Source: an archaeon (GTDB taxonomy: Archaea > Iainarchaeota > Iainarchaeia > Iainarchaeales > Iainarchaeaceae). Taken from it: a DNA stretch of 56,871 bases. The stretch lies in assembly GCA_024653905.1 (NCBI GenBank), contig JANLGZ010000070.1, positions 1 to 56,871 on the forward strand, in the 5' to 3' direction. The notes beneath the pieces were generated by a model, which was not told the origin of the DNA, made no database searches, and was given only the letters and a program-made list of their open reading frames with translations. Below are positions 23,153 to 30,471 of this stretch, in pieces. The translations under genes were made by a program, and so were the position numbers. Each line of letters starts with the position of its first letter. The first letter of the stretch is position 1.

Positions 23153-24558
23153 AATAAAGTTGTTTGTTTTGCACCGTGTTCTTCTTCAGGTTCTTCTTTT
23201 AACTCAAGTTTTGAATCTATTTCTGAATCTAAATCTGGAATTTGTGTTTCGAGAACCGGCTGATTAAAAAATCTTTTAGGTTTGGCTGATTCTTCTCTAA
23301 TTTCCTGAGCGTCACTTATGATAGTTTTCACTTTTTTTGTATCGGATTTTGTGTTTAACAAAAACGCAACTTCCTTTTCATCCAATTCAAACAAAGCAGT
23401 TAAGCTTACAGCTTTTTCTCTGTTCTGGAAAATCATTTGCAAAAAAGGAAGATCTTTTGAAATAACAGCTCTGGAAGAAGAATGCATCTTAGAACCAATT
23501 TTTTTCCCCATGCTTTTTTTCATGGCTCTTATTCCTGATGTTCGAGAAAGCATTGAAAGCAAACCAGGAAACTGATAGGCAACAAAATCATGAGAAACTT
23601 CTTTCTTTGCAAGGCCAACTCCTTCAGAAGCAAGAGCAGAACTATACCTCAAAAAACCCCAATGTTGCCTGTTAAATATTCTGCCGTTAAAAACATCCGC
23701 TCTTGAAAGGCGATTGAAAGCAAGTGCGATTGTGTCTTTATCTTTATACTGCCTTGGAATGTTTTCTTCCACCCAACGAAAAAGCATATCATTGCTCAAA
23801 TCAGTTTTTGTTCTAGCATTTCTTATTTCAGAAAAATCAGTTCCTTTGAAAATAGCTTTCATAACAGTAAATATTTTTTGCTGTCTATCCCTTGAACCTA
23901 AAGAGTCAACATCTTCCATTGAAATGTTTTTATCCAAAGCGAGAATCTGAATATCAAGCAAAGCAGACCTCATGTCTCCGTTGGCATTTTTTGCAAGTTC
24001 TTTAATTGCTTCCTCATCAAAAGAAATTTTCTCCTCATCAAGAATTTCCCTTAATCTTTTTGCCATTGAAAGATAATTTATTTTTTTAAACTCAAATGCT
24101 TTGCAGATAAATCTTAAAGCAGAAATGTTTTTGTTGGAAAAAATATCATTGGCAGTTAATATTACAGGATTTTTAGCGGTTTTAATTATTGATGCAATTG
24201 CCGCAGCTCCGCCCCTGTCGGTTCTTGTTAAAGCATCAACCTCATCAATCAAAATCATTCTTCTTGAGCCAAAAAAAGAAGCATTTTGAGTAGCCGCGCC
24301 CACAACCCTTTCAATAACATCCTTAGAACGAAGATCAGAATTATTTAATTCAACAACATTCCAATTGAATTGTTTAGCCAATAAATAAGCAAGAGATGTT
24401 TTTCCTGAACCTGTCTGTCCCCATAAAAGTAAAGGAGGCTGGTTTTCGTTATTCTGCCACTTTTTGACCCAATCAACAGAACTTGTAACAATATCAGAAT
24501 TACCTATAAAAGTATCTGTTGTTTTTGGATTAAATTTTTCAGTCCAGAGTTCTGACAT
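23149..24558 (-). CDS. rfcL: Replication factor C large subunit
   Basis: Clamp-loader large subunit that opens PCNA together with RfcS. The AAA+ domain has Walker A GQTGSGKTS (about residues 47-55) and Walker B LIDEVDALT, and the N-terminus is WTEKFNPKTTDTFIGN. The middle collar region is followed by an acidic, low-complexity C-terminus ending AKQTTLF. That end fits a PCNA-interacting (PIP) motif, as expected for RfcL. Length of 469 residues is typical. It is upstream of, and on the same strand as, no clear partner; orc1/cdc6 lies 41 bp upstream, so the two may be co-transcribed. Confidence 0.94.
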   Translation of the reverse strand: MSELWTEKFNPKTTDTFIGNSDIVTSSVDWVKKWQNNENQPPLLLWGQTGSGKTSLAYLLAKQFNWNVVELNNSDLRSKDVIERVVGAATQNASFFGSRRMILIDEVDALTRTDRGGAAAIASIIKTAKNPVILTANDIFSNKNISALRFICKAFEFKKINYLSMAKRLREILDEEKISFDEEAIKELAKNANGDMRSALLDIQILALDKNISMEDVDSLGSRDRQQKIFTVMKAIFKGTDFSEIRNARTKTDLSNDMLFRWVEENIPRQYKDKDTIALAFNRLSRADVFNGRIFNRQHWGFLRYSSALASEGVGLAKKEVSHDFVAYQFPGLLSMLSRTSGIRAMKKSMGKKIGSKMHSSSRAVISKDLPFLQMIFQNREKAVSLTALFELDEKEVAFLLNTKSDTKKVKTIISDAQEIREESAKPKRFFNQPVLETQIPDLDSEIDSKLELKEEPEEEHGAKQTTLF

Positions 24559-24599
24559 AGAATAAAGAAAAGTAGGAAATGAATATAATAATAAGCAAA

Positions 24600-25718
24600 T
24601 TAACCCTGCAAAAACTGCTGCGGAATACTTGAAGAATATTCCTTTGTAATGCCTTTATTGCCTAGTTTTAGTTGTTTTGAGGAAATGAAATTCTTTTTCT
24701 CCAAATTTGAAAGAGTGTCTCTTAACCTTCGCTCCTTCAAAACAGCATCTTTGTTTTTTGAATAAATTTCGTAAATTTTTCCTGAATTAATGGGTTGATT
24801 TTCAGAGATTATTTTCACCAAAGCCAGTTCATCAGAATTCAGATGCGGAACCCCTTTAATCAGCGAAGCAGCATCAACAGATCCAAAAGCCTGCTGTAAA
24901 TTATCAAGAGAAACCTTTCCAGAATTTTCTCTCTCAGCAATTCTGCCCGCTTTCAATAATGATTCTATTGCAACTCTGCAGTCGCCTCCAAGTTTTGCTG
25001 CATGGGCAGCAGCAACATTAACAACATCCTTGTCATAAGCCCCGCCCAAAAAAGCAAGAGCCGCTCTTTCAGAAAGAATTGCTTTTAACTGTTCAGGAGT
25101 ATAAGGATTAAAAATAATTGTTTGTTCGGCTAATGAACTTTTTATTCGAGAATCAAGTTTTGAAGTTAAAGAAACATCATTGGAAATCATTACAACGCCG
25201 ATACTTTGTTTACCATATTCTACAATTCTAAGTAAATCATAAAGCAGTTTTGAATTTATTTCAGAAATAAGAAGCTGGTCAACCTCATCCAGAATTATTA
25301 TTGGAACGAAACCGCACTTTTTCAATGACTCGAGCATTTTTGTAAAAATTTCATCCGTAGCCAAACCCCTTCGCGGCAGAGCCGCACCTGCAAAATTCGC
25401 AATCGCGTTTAAAATAGCAGCCCTAGAACTAAATTCAAAACAATTCAAATACAAACTTTTTGATCTGTCAAAATTTTCTTCTAATTGTTTTAACACAAAT
25501 TTTGCAGAAACGGTTTTCCCAACACCCGTTGGACCTGCAAGAAAAACATTCAGAGGTTTCTTTCCTTTTAATATCGGATCAAAACAATAAACAAGAGAAT
25601 CTATTTCTTTGTCTCTATAATGAAGTGTATCAGGCAAGTGTTCAGGATAAAGGTAGCGCTCATCTAGAAAAACGCTTTTTTCCTTTGAAGATTGCCTGAA
25701 AAGATTTTTCCTAACCAT
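24600..25718 (-). CDS. cdc6: Orc1/Cdc6-type replication initiator
   Basis: Origin-binding AAA+ protein that recruits MCM. I choose the ATG at 25718 (372 residues, MVRKNLFRQSSKEKSVFLDE). The ORF opens further upstream at 25766, but those 16 residues form a hydrophobic run foreign to the family. Walker A is GPTGVGKT and Walker B IILDEVDQLL, with sensor 1 VVMISND. YLYPEHLPDTLHYRDKEID is the typical lead-in. The C-terminal winged-helix domain (about 290-372) includes INSGKIYEIYSKN. It lies directly beside the GC-rich, hairpin-dense non-coding segment at 25.79-26.05 kb, and archaeal origins often lie next to this gene. Confidence 0.93.
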   Translation of the reverse strand: MVRKNLFRQSSKEKSVFLDERYLYPEHLPDTLHYRDKEIDSLVYCFDPILKGKKPLNVFLAGPTGVGKTVSAKFVLKQLEENFDRSKSLYLNCFEFSSRAAILNAIANFAGAALPRRGLATDEIFTKMLESLKKCGFVPIIILDEVDQLLISEINSKLLYDLLRIVEYGKQSIGVVMISNDVSLTSKLDSRIKSSLAEQTIIFNPYTPEQLKAILSERAALAFLGGAYDKDVVNVAAAHAAKLGGDCRVAIESLLKAGRIAERENSGKVSLDNLQQAFGSVDAASLIKGVPHLNSDELALVKIISENQPINSGKIYEIYSKNKDAVLKERRLRDTLSNLEKKNFISSKQLKLGNKGITKEYSSSIPQQFLQG

Positions 25719-25788
25719 AAATAAGAATAGAATTAAGTGTATTAAAAACAGTATGCGAACTTCCACAGTAACTAACCAGTACTATCAA

Positions 25789-26037
25789 GTCTGACTGAAA
25801 GTCAGACGAAGATGGTGTGCCCTACCCTCTAAAGAGGGTTCAGTCCAAAGGACCGAACAACCGCGAGCAAGTCCTAGCGGAGCTGGATGCTCCCCCCCCC
25901 GAGGAGCATGCTCGGGCGCACCGGCAATGTACCCCTTCCAAAGTGATTTATAAACCAAAATCACAATTAGTTCGGCTCATTGGGATTATGGATGTTAAGG
26001 GAACTTGACTACTTCTTGCCTCCCCCTTAACTCCCAA
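25789..26037. ncRNA. GC-rich, multi-hairpin non-coding segment: candidate structured RNA and/or origin region
   Basis: Between cdc6 (start at 25718) and a small ORF (26090) lie 371 bp without a convincing gene. Much of it is strikingly G+C-rich for this genome, including a run of nine C at 25892-25900. Perfect or near-perfect hairpins are: GTCTGAC/GTCAGAC (25789-25807, loop TGAAA); CCCTCT/AGAGGG (25825-25838); GTTCAGTCC/GGACCGAAC (25838-25858, one mismatch); GGAGC/GCTCC (25879-25893); CCCGAG/CTCGGG (25898-25916); GTGATTT/AAATCAC (25943-25964); and TTGGGA plus GTTAAGGG pairing with CCCTTAAC plus TCCCAA (25980-26037, 8-nt bulge). GGTGTGCCC (25814-25822) can pair with GGGCGCACC (25914-25922) to enclose a multi-branched domain. 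I found neither the RNase P core GAGGAAAGUC nor the SRP S-domain loop on either strand, so identity is open. Strand is undetermined. Confidence 0.6.
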
Positions 26038-26089
26038 ATACCCCTTCAAAAAAATTCAAAAAAAAGACAAGAGACGTTACGCTGCAGTC

Positions 26090-26278
26090 ATGAGCAAAAT
26101 TGAGGAAATTATTTCAAGCCCTGAAATTGAACACTACAAAAATCTGTCAAACTTGATGAAAGAATTCAAACGGGTTCACATCGACTCATATTTTGTGATG
26201 TTATTCAAATTTGAAAAAAATTCAGAAAAAATAAAATTTGAAGACTTACAGCACCACGACATTATTTACCGAAATTAA
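26090..26278 (+). CDS. Possible small protein, 62 residues
   Basis: The ORF begins MSKIEEIISSPEIEHYKNLS and has an even, charged composition (FKRVHIDSYFVMLFKFEKN), with codon use like real genes of the window. I recognise no domain. It begins about 50 bp after the structured segment at 25.79-26.04 kb. There is no clear ribosome binding site, and the end is followed by an inverted repeat at 26279-26306. It could be a small independent gene. Confidence 0.4.
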   Translation: MSKIEEIISSPEIEHYKNLSNLMKEFKRVHIDSYFVMLFKFEKNSEKIKFEDLQHHDIIYRN

Positions 26279-26306
26279 TTCTTCAGCAATCATAATGACT
26301 GAAGAA
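26279..26306. terminator. Inverted repeat between converging genes
   Basis: TTCTTCAG (26279-26286) and CTGAAGAA (26299-26306) form an 8-bp stem with a 12-nt loop. It directly follows the stop of the small ORF and precedes the end of the converging membrane protein gene. No long T-run follows on either strand, so a terminator role is only a guess. Confidence 0.35.
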
Positions 26307-26353
26307 CCAGATTACAATGATTTTTGCCCTAAGATTTATGAAATAACAAAACC

Positions 26354-27190
26354 TTAGTTTCTGGTTCCCATCAAAAGTGAAACCGCAATTCCAGTTATGA
26401 ATGCCACCATTGCATCGGTTGCAAAGTAACCTGTGGAAAGCATTATACTCATTGGAATTTCTGCCCAATATATTCCAAGAGCCATTGAAAGAATTATTCC
26501 GAAAACAGAAGCTATAATGAAATGAGTTATACCTTTCAAATAAGAATGATAAGTTGTCTTAATGAAAATCAATGCACCAACAATAAAAATTCCAAAGAAA
26601 ATCATTCCAACCTCAGGATTAGGAGCACTTATTGTTTTGCTGGAAAAAACACCGAACTGTGCAATAATCACATAACTCAAAACAGCCAATAAAGAACGAT
26701 CGTCCTTCAGAGAATTCATGATGTTTCCAGGCGTAAGAGCCTGAGTAGTATAAGCCATGGGTTGCTGTAATTGAGTCGGGGTAAAATTTGGCGCAGCAGA
26801 TTTCGTTTCTTTAAAAAACTCCTCTCTGGGTTCATCTCTTTTTTTTACCTGTCTATTAAAAGCACCAAATGCAATAACCAATGCGGCAATTGCACCAAGA
26901 ATTCCTATAACTCCAAAAAGAATTATCTGCCCTGTGAAACCTTCAGCAGCAAGTTTTGCACCAAAAGTAGTTAGGAAAAAAAACGCGCTTAAACCAATAA
27001 CAATAAGCAAAAAGAAACGCTTAATCAAGCCAAAAATAAAGGCACTGACCTCGAAAAATAAAATCAAAAGAACAATCAATAAAGCGCCTATTATCAAAAT
27101 AGACAATAAATCCCCCGAAAGCACATTCTTCGGCAACGACTCCGCATAAGTGATTGAAGAACTAATATCAAAGAAAGAAAAATCCACCAT
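26354..27190 (-). CDS. Polytopic membrane protein of unknown function
   Basis: A 278-residue protein, not recognised. Three N-terminal hydrophobic segments (about 28-52, 55-78, 85-110) are followed by a charged, Pro/Gln-rich cytosolic or external loop (RQVKKRDEPREEFFKETKSA to about 165). Four more hydrophobic segments then extend to the end (about 168-275). An N-terminal stretch ending TYAES could be a cleavable signal but is weakly hydrophobic. The start ATG is divergent from the small membrane gene at 27276 with 85 bp between them. Confidence 0.6.
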   Translation of the reverse strand: MVDFSFFDISSSITYAESLPKNVLSGDLLSILIIGALLIVLLILFFEVSAFIFGLIKRFFLLIVIGLSAFFFLTTFGAKLAAEGFTGQIILFGVIGILGAIAALVIAFGAFNRQVKKRDEPREEFFKETKSAAPNFTPTQLQQPMAYTTQALTPGNIMNSLKDDRSLLAVLSYVIIAQFGVFSSKTISAPNPEVGMIFFGIFIVGALIFIKTTYHSYLKGITHFIIASVFGIILSMALGIYWAEIPMSIMLSTGYFATDAMVAFITGIAVSLLMGTRN

Positions 27191-27275
27191 GCTAAAACAT
27201 ATGTGATTCTAATATTAAAGTTTTTACTAACCAAAATGAAAGGGTTAAAAAGCCCTAAAGGGCTCATATTTAAGT

Positions 27276-27539
27276 ATGGAAGGAAAAAGAGAAAACTCTA
27301 CCTGGGATAATTTCTTTGAGAAAATAGAAGACTATATCGGAAACAGCGTAGAAAGGTTTGTCGCATTCATTTTTTTTATAGTCACAATAGGAAGCGTTAT
27401 GGGGTATTTTGTCGGAACACGCGGAGAATCCGAATTGTTGCTTGTGATAATGCCAATCGCAGGACTATTGGCTTACAATAACAGAGCCTTTGCAATAGCA
27501 GGTTTTGTTCTTTTTCTTATATTAATAATTTTATTATGA
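27276..27539 (+). CDS. Small membrane protein, unknown
   Basis: An 87-residue protein with a charged N-terminus (MEGKRENSTWDNFFEKIEDY) and three hydrophobic segments at about 28-46, 52-68 and 70-87. No family is recognised. The perfect hairpin AGCCC-TAAA-GGGCT (27251-27264) lies 11 bp before its ATG, with TATTTAAG in between. It is 9 bp upstream of the winged-helix regulator gene, which has AGGCGAT before its ATG, so the two are co-transcribed. Confidence 0.6.
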   Translation: MEGKRENSTWDNFFEKIEDYIGNSVERFVAFIFFIVTIGSVMGYFVGTRGESELLLVIMPIAGLLAYNNRAFAIAGFVLFLILIILL

Positions 27540-27548
27540 GGCGATATT

Positions 27549-28145
27549 ATGGATGAAGTGTCTCTTACTAATAACGAATTCAAAGCATTATCTTCCAAAA
27601 CAAGAACTAATTTACTGAAAATGCTTCACGAAAGAAATTATACTCTTTCAGAATTAGCATCAAAATCAGGAATGGCAGCACCAACAGTAAAACAACACAC
27701 CACTGTTTTAGTGGAATCTGGTTTAATCGAACTTAAAGATGAAGGAAGAAAATGGAAATATTATGCTTTAACTGGAAAAGGGAAAAAAATTATTGAGTCA
27801 GAACAAAAACACACAAATATCCTCATTATACTTTCATCCACAATTTTTGTTGTATTAATTGGATTTGCTGCAATGTTTTCATTAATCGGAATACAAAATG
27901 TTCCAATAATGGCAGGCACAGAATACAAGCAGACAAGCATTGAACCAATAGAAGCAATGGAAAATACAATGGCAGAAATAACCGCAGGAAGCGGATTAGA
28001 TTCGCAGAAAATTATTCAATGCTTTTCAAAAATCGAAAATATAAGAACCCTAGAAGAAGCATGTGCAGAATTAAATGACCAAGAGAGCTGTGAATCATAT
28101 GATTTGCAAAAAGACGGGTTTAAAGACTGCAAATGGCAACAATAA
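27549..28145 (+). CDS. Membrane-tethered ArsR/winged-helix transcription regulator
   Basis: A 198-residue protein. An N-terminal winged helix (about 8-85: LSSKTRTNLLKMLHERNYTL, SELASKSGMAAPTVKQHTTV, LIELKDEGRKWKYYAL) of the ArsR/HTH_20 kind is followed by one transmembrane helix (about 92-117, TNILIILSSTIFVVLIGFAA). The external C-terminal domain contains four Cys. This one-component layout puts the DNA-binding domain inside the cell and a sensor-like domain outside. Targets are unknown; the co-transcribed small membrane protein upstream and the pilin-like genes downstream are candidates. A GGCGAT site supports the start. Confidence 0.8.
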   Translation: MDEVSLTNNEFKALSSKTRTNLLKMLHERNYTLSELASKSGMAAPTVKQHTTVLVESGLIELKDEGRKWKYYALTGKGKKIIESEQKHTNILIILSSTIFVVLIGFAAMFSLIGIQNVPIMAGTEYKQTSIEPIEAMENTMAEITAGSGLDSQKIIQCFSKIENIRTLEEACAELNDQESCESYDLQKDGFKDCKWQQ

Positions 28146-28198
28146 AGATATCGGCAATCAACGTAATATTTATAGTAGTTTTATAGCTTAATATTCTA

Positions 28199-28732
28199 AT
28201 GAATTCAAATGGTTTTTTTGGCGCAATAGTGTTACTTCTGGCAATAGAAGCATTACTCCTGATTAACAGCACAGAAAACGAGCTATTCCTCCAACAAGAA
28301 AATATGGAAAACAAAATCTCTGCAATAGAAAAAACAGGGTTTGAAAGAACAGAAGCGGAACTATTTTTGGATAAAGTAATAGAACACCAGTTTGAAACAA
28401 ATGTCTCAAAACCTGTTGTTGCTGAAGAAATAAAATTCAGAATAAATTCAGAAATAATAAAAGCATTCCAAGAACTTGATTTGAAAAACACCGGTATTTG
28501 TAAAGAAAATTTTTCGGGAAAAGAAATCAAAGTCAAAGAATTAAACCTTGAAAACTTAACAACGATTACTTCTCTTTCAGTGATTCCACAAGGAGAATTT
28601 ACAATACTCCAATACACAATCAGCGGAGGAATAAATTATAATCTTTTCCCGTGCGCAGAAATCTCCAATGAAAATTTTTCAAATTATTTCAGAATTCCTA
28701 TTAATTATTCAATAATGCGAGTGATTATATGA
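28199..28732 (+). CDS. Prepilin-like membrane-anchored protein
   Basis: A 177-residue protein starting MNSNGFFGAIVLLLAIEALL. A short N-terminal stretch ending in Gly precedes one hydrophobic helix, in the manner of archaeal type IV prepilins, though the usual Glu at +5 is absent. The rest is a soluble extracellular domain with two Cys (CKENF, CAEIS). It has the first start of a four-gene plus-strand operon with overlaps of 4 bp, then 23 bp, then 11 bp. No secretion ATPase is nearby. The family is not recognised beyond this layout. Confidence 0.6.
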   Translation: MNSNGFFGAIVLLLAIEALLLINSTENELFLQQENMENKISAIEKTGFERTEAELFLDKVIEHQFETNVSKPVVAEEIKFRINSEIIKAFQELDLKNTGICKENFSGKEIKVKELNLENLTTITSLSVIPQGEFTILQYTISGGINYNLFPCAEISNENFSNYFRIPINYSIMRVII

Positions 28733-29028
28733 ACTCGACTGAAATAATTCTTGCTATTTTACTTTTGCTTAGTTTTAGCATTTTTATCACAGGAATGGAA
28801 AACAAAATAATAGAAAACACCCACTTATTGAAAAATAAATTTATTGAAAAATCTTCTTTTTCAGAATGCACAGCACTATCAAATATGTATTACGCTCATT
28901 CAGGAGGAAACCTGAATGAAAAATTAAAATGCGCTGAAAGAAACATTATTCCAAGTGAAATACAAATTCTGCAAAATGGAATTATAATAGGAGTTGAAAA
29001 CCATTATGGAAAAAGGCATGATTTTTAG
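28729..29028 (+). CDS. Small membrane-anchored protein of the orphan pilin-like operon
   Basis: A 99-residue protein (MNSTEIILAILLLLSFSIFI) with one N-terminal hydrophobic helix and a short soluble domain containing two Cys (SECTALS, LKCAERN). It has no clear prepilin cleavage motif. The ATG overlaps the previous stop (ATGA), and its end overlaps the next gene. Probably a minor pilin-like or pseudopilin-like subunit, judged by position and architecture only. Confidence 0.55.
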   Translation: MNSTEIILAILLLLSFSIFITGMENKIIENTHLLKNKFIEKSSFSECTALSNMYYAHSGGNLNEKLKCAERNIIPSEIQILQNGIIIGVENHYGKRHDF

Positions 29029-29458
29029 CCTAGACGCCATGATTGCAACAGCAATATTATTATTATCGCTGATGCTAATTTTTCTTTCGTTTAATTCTTT
29101 TGCCCAGAACCAGATACAAAACACAAAAGAAAGTGACAAAGAACTGTTTGCTCTGGCGCTCTCCGAAGCAATTGTAAAAAATAGAAACGAAAAAGAACCG
29201 TGGAAAGGGGCGATTTATTTCGATTCCGAAAAGCAAAGAACAGAGCAGAATGTTATCGATGCTGTTCTTTTAAGCAAAATTTCAGAAACTGATTTTGGAG
29301 ATTATTTACTTTCCGGGATTTACGAACGGAGCAGTAATGAAATACAATATTTTTTCAATAAACAAAAAAATAATTGTTTGGTTGTTGAAAGATTTGTTGT
29401 TGTGAAGGAAATTTTGGAAAGAAAAACAATTTTAGGGGTTGTTGTCTGTGAAGAATAA
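29006..29458 (+). CDS. Prepilin-like protein of the orphan operon
   Basis: 150 residues from the ATG at 29006 (MEKGMIFSLDAMIATAILLL); the ORF also opens with TTG at 28994. The N-terminus has the prepilin form, Lys-Gly before a hydrophobic helix with an acidic residue (D) near position +6 of the mature chain. The soluble part is helical then beta-rich, with two Cys near the end (NNCLVVE, VVCEE). It overlaps the previous gene by 23 bp. Confidence 0.6.
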   Translation: MEKGMIFSLDAMIATAILLLSLMLIFLSFNSFAQNQIQNTKESDKELFALALSEAIVKNRNEKEPWKGAIYFDSEKQRTEQNVIDAVLLSKISETDFGDYLLSGIYERSSNEIQYFFNKQKNNCLVVERFVVVKEILERKTILGVVVCEE

Positions 29459-29792
29459 CGGATTTTTTTCATTAGAAGCATTGCTGGCATTTTCAATAAT
29501 TGTTTTGCTGATTGCAGTAACACCCATTAATGAAAATTTTTCTGGAAAAGATTTGTTTGCTCAGCAAAAAGAGAACGATCTTCTTATTGTTTGGGCAAGA
29601 AACAATTCAGGAAAAGAAGAAATGCTGAAAGATGCTGAACTTTTTCTAAAAGGGAGTAAATTTGAAATTACAATAAACAATGAAAAATATTTACCTGAAT
29701 TAAATAAAGAGGGCAAAGACGTTATTTCAAGAGGAATAAAAAGATCCAATAAAGGAAAAATTGAAACAATAAGGATTTCAATTCAGAATTAA
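29448..29792 (+). CDS. Prepilin-like protein of the orphan operon
   Basis: 114 residues from the GTG at 29448 (MKNNGFFSLEALLAFSIIVL), overlapping the previous stop by 11 bp. TTG codons at 29439 and 29442 are alternatives. The N-terminus NNGFFSLEALLAF is a good type IV prepilin pattern: Gly, then a hydrophobic helix with Glu at +5. The small soluble domain is Lys/Glu-rich. Its end overlaps the converging class III prepilin gene by 15 bp. Confidence 0.62.
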   Translation: MKNNGFFSLEALLAFSIIVLLIAVTPINENFSGKDLFAQQKENDLLIVWARNNSGKEEMLKDAELFLKGSKFEITINNEKYLPELNKEGKDVISRGIKRSNKGKIETIRISIQN

Positions 29793-30173
29793 TTTCCCAT
29801 TCTCTTTTTTCAGAACAACAATTAAATTTTCTTTGAAGTTTTTTGATGATTCAAGCATAATATTTTCTGGGAGTTGAAGGGAAATGTTTTTTCCCGAATT
29901 TGAATGAACTATTAGTGCCACGGGGGAATCTTTTAGTTCCCATTCATTGATTATTTTGTAAGAAAATTGTTTTTGCGAACCTTCCCCCAATAAAGAAAGT
30001 GTTTTTGATGAATTGTTTAATTCATTCACAAAACGCTTGGCATTTTGAACATCTATTGCATATAAAGAAGATTCTTCCAGTTCAGAAAATGCTGATGTGA
30101 AAACAGAAAGGAAAGCAAGTATAGCTGTTAAAAGAAGAAGAAATTCAATACTTAACTGACCATTTGAATTCAT
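29778..30173 (-). CDS. Class III signal peptide prepilin-like protein
   Basis: 131 residues starting MNSNGQLSIEFLLLLTAILA. The G-QxSxEF motif followed by a hydrophobic helix is the archaeal class III signal peptide, cut by the A24 prepilin peptidase before Gln. The external domain is beta-rich without Cys. It shares ATGAATTCAAATGG at its start with the gene at 28199 on the other strand. The ATG overlaps the stop of the small prepilin upstream (ATGA). Confidence 0.75.
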   Translation of the reverse strand: MNSNGQLSIEFLLLLTAILAFLSVFTSAFSELEESSLYAIDVQNAKRFVNELNNSSKTLSLLGEGSQKQFSYKIINEWELKDSPVALIVHSNSGKNISLQLPENIMLESSKNFKENLIVVLKKENGKLILN

Positions 30174-30337
30174 ATATCCTCTATTTCCTTGAAAATTGAA
30201 TCTGTTTTCTTATCAAAAACTTTTGTGCCCTGCTCAGCGGTTTTCTGCAATTGCGAAACCAAAAGAAGAACAATGGCAACCACAGCAGCAAGAACAATAA
30301 TGAGTTCGATTGAGATTTGTGCTTTTTCTCCAAACAT
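30170..30337 (-). CDS. Small class III signal peptide prepilin, 55 residues
   Basis: A short gene: MFGEKAQISIELIIVLAAVV, a hydrophobic helix to about residue 28, then QLQKTAEQGTKVFDKKTDSI and an acidic end. EKA-QISIE is a class III prepilin motif, with Ala rather than Gly before the cut. Size and shape match archaellin-like or adhesive pilins. It is followed by the 131-residue prepilin with a 4-bp overlap. The 134-bp gap to the next gene (30338-30471) holds promoters for both directions and no ORF. Confidence 0.7.
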   Translation of the reverse strand: MFGEKAQISIELIIVLAAVVAIVLLLVSQLQKTAEQGTKVFDKKTDSIFKEIEDI

Positions 30338-30471
30338 TATGAAATAAAGGAAAAAACACTTTTTAAATATTACGTTAATTGACGAATATCTTATTTTGAG
30401 TTAAATTGTTTGAAAAATCGGCAAATTGCTCAAGCAATGCTTTTTATTGCTTTTGAAACAGAATCAATCTC

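Noticed and set aside
25825..25858. tRNA T-arm-like GGGTTCAGTCC
   Set aside because: No matching acceptor, D-arm or anticodon arm around it; the sequence belongs to a different hairpin (GTTCAGTCC/GGACCGAAC).
25817..26008. 63-codon frame across the GC-rich segment beside cdc6
   Set aside because: Composition follows the hairpins and the C9 run, Pro/Arg content is unlike other proteins here, and no start signal is present; the DNA structure explains it better.
25789..26037. RNase P RNA or SRP RNA
   Set aside because: Neither the RNase P core GAGGAAAGUC/conserved region V nor the SRP helix 8 GGAAGnAGCA loop could be found on either strand; TTTGGAAGGGGTACATTG on the minus strand is only superficially similar.
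26279..26306. Insertion sequence terminal repeat
   Set aside because: A single short hairpin without a partner repeat or transposase; no transposase ORF occurs anywhere in the window.
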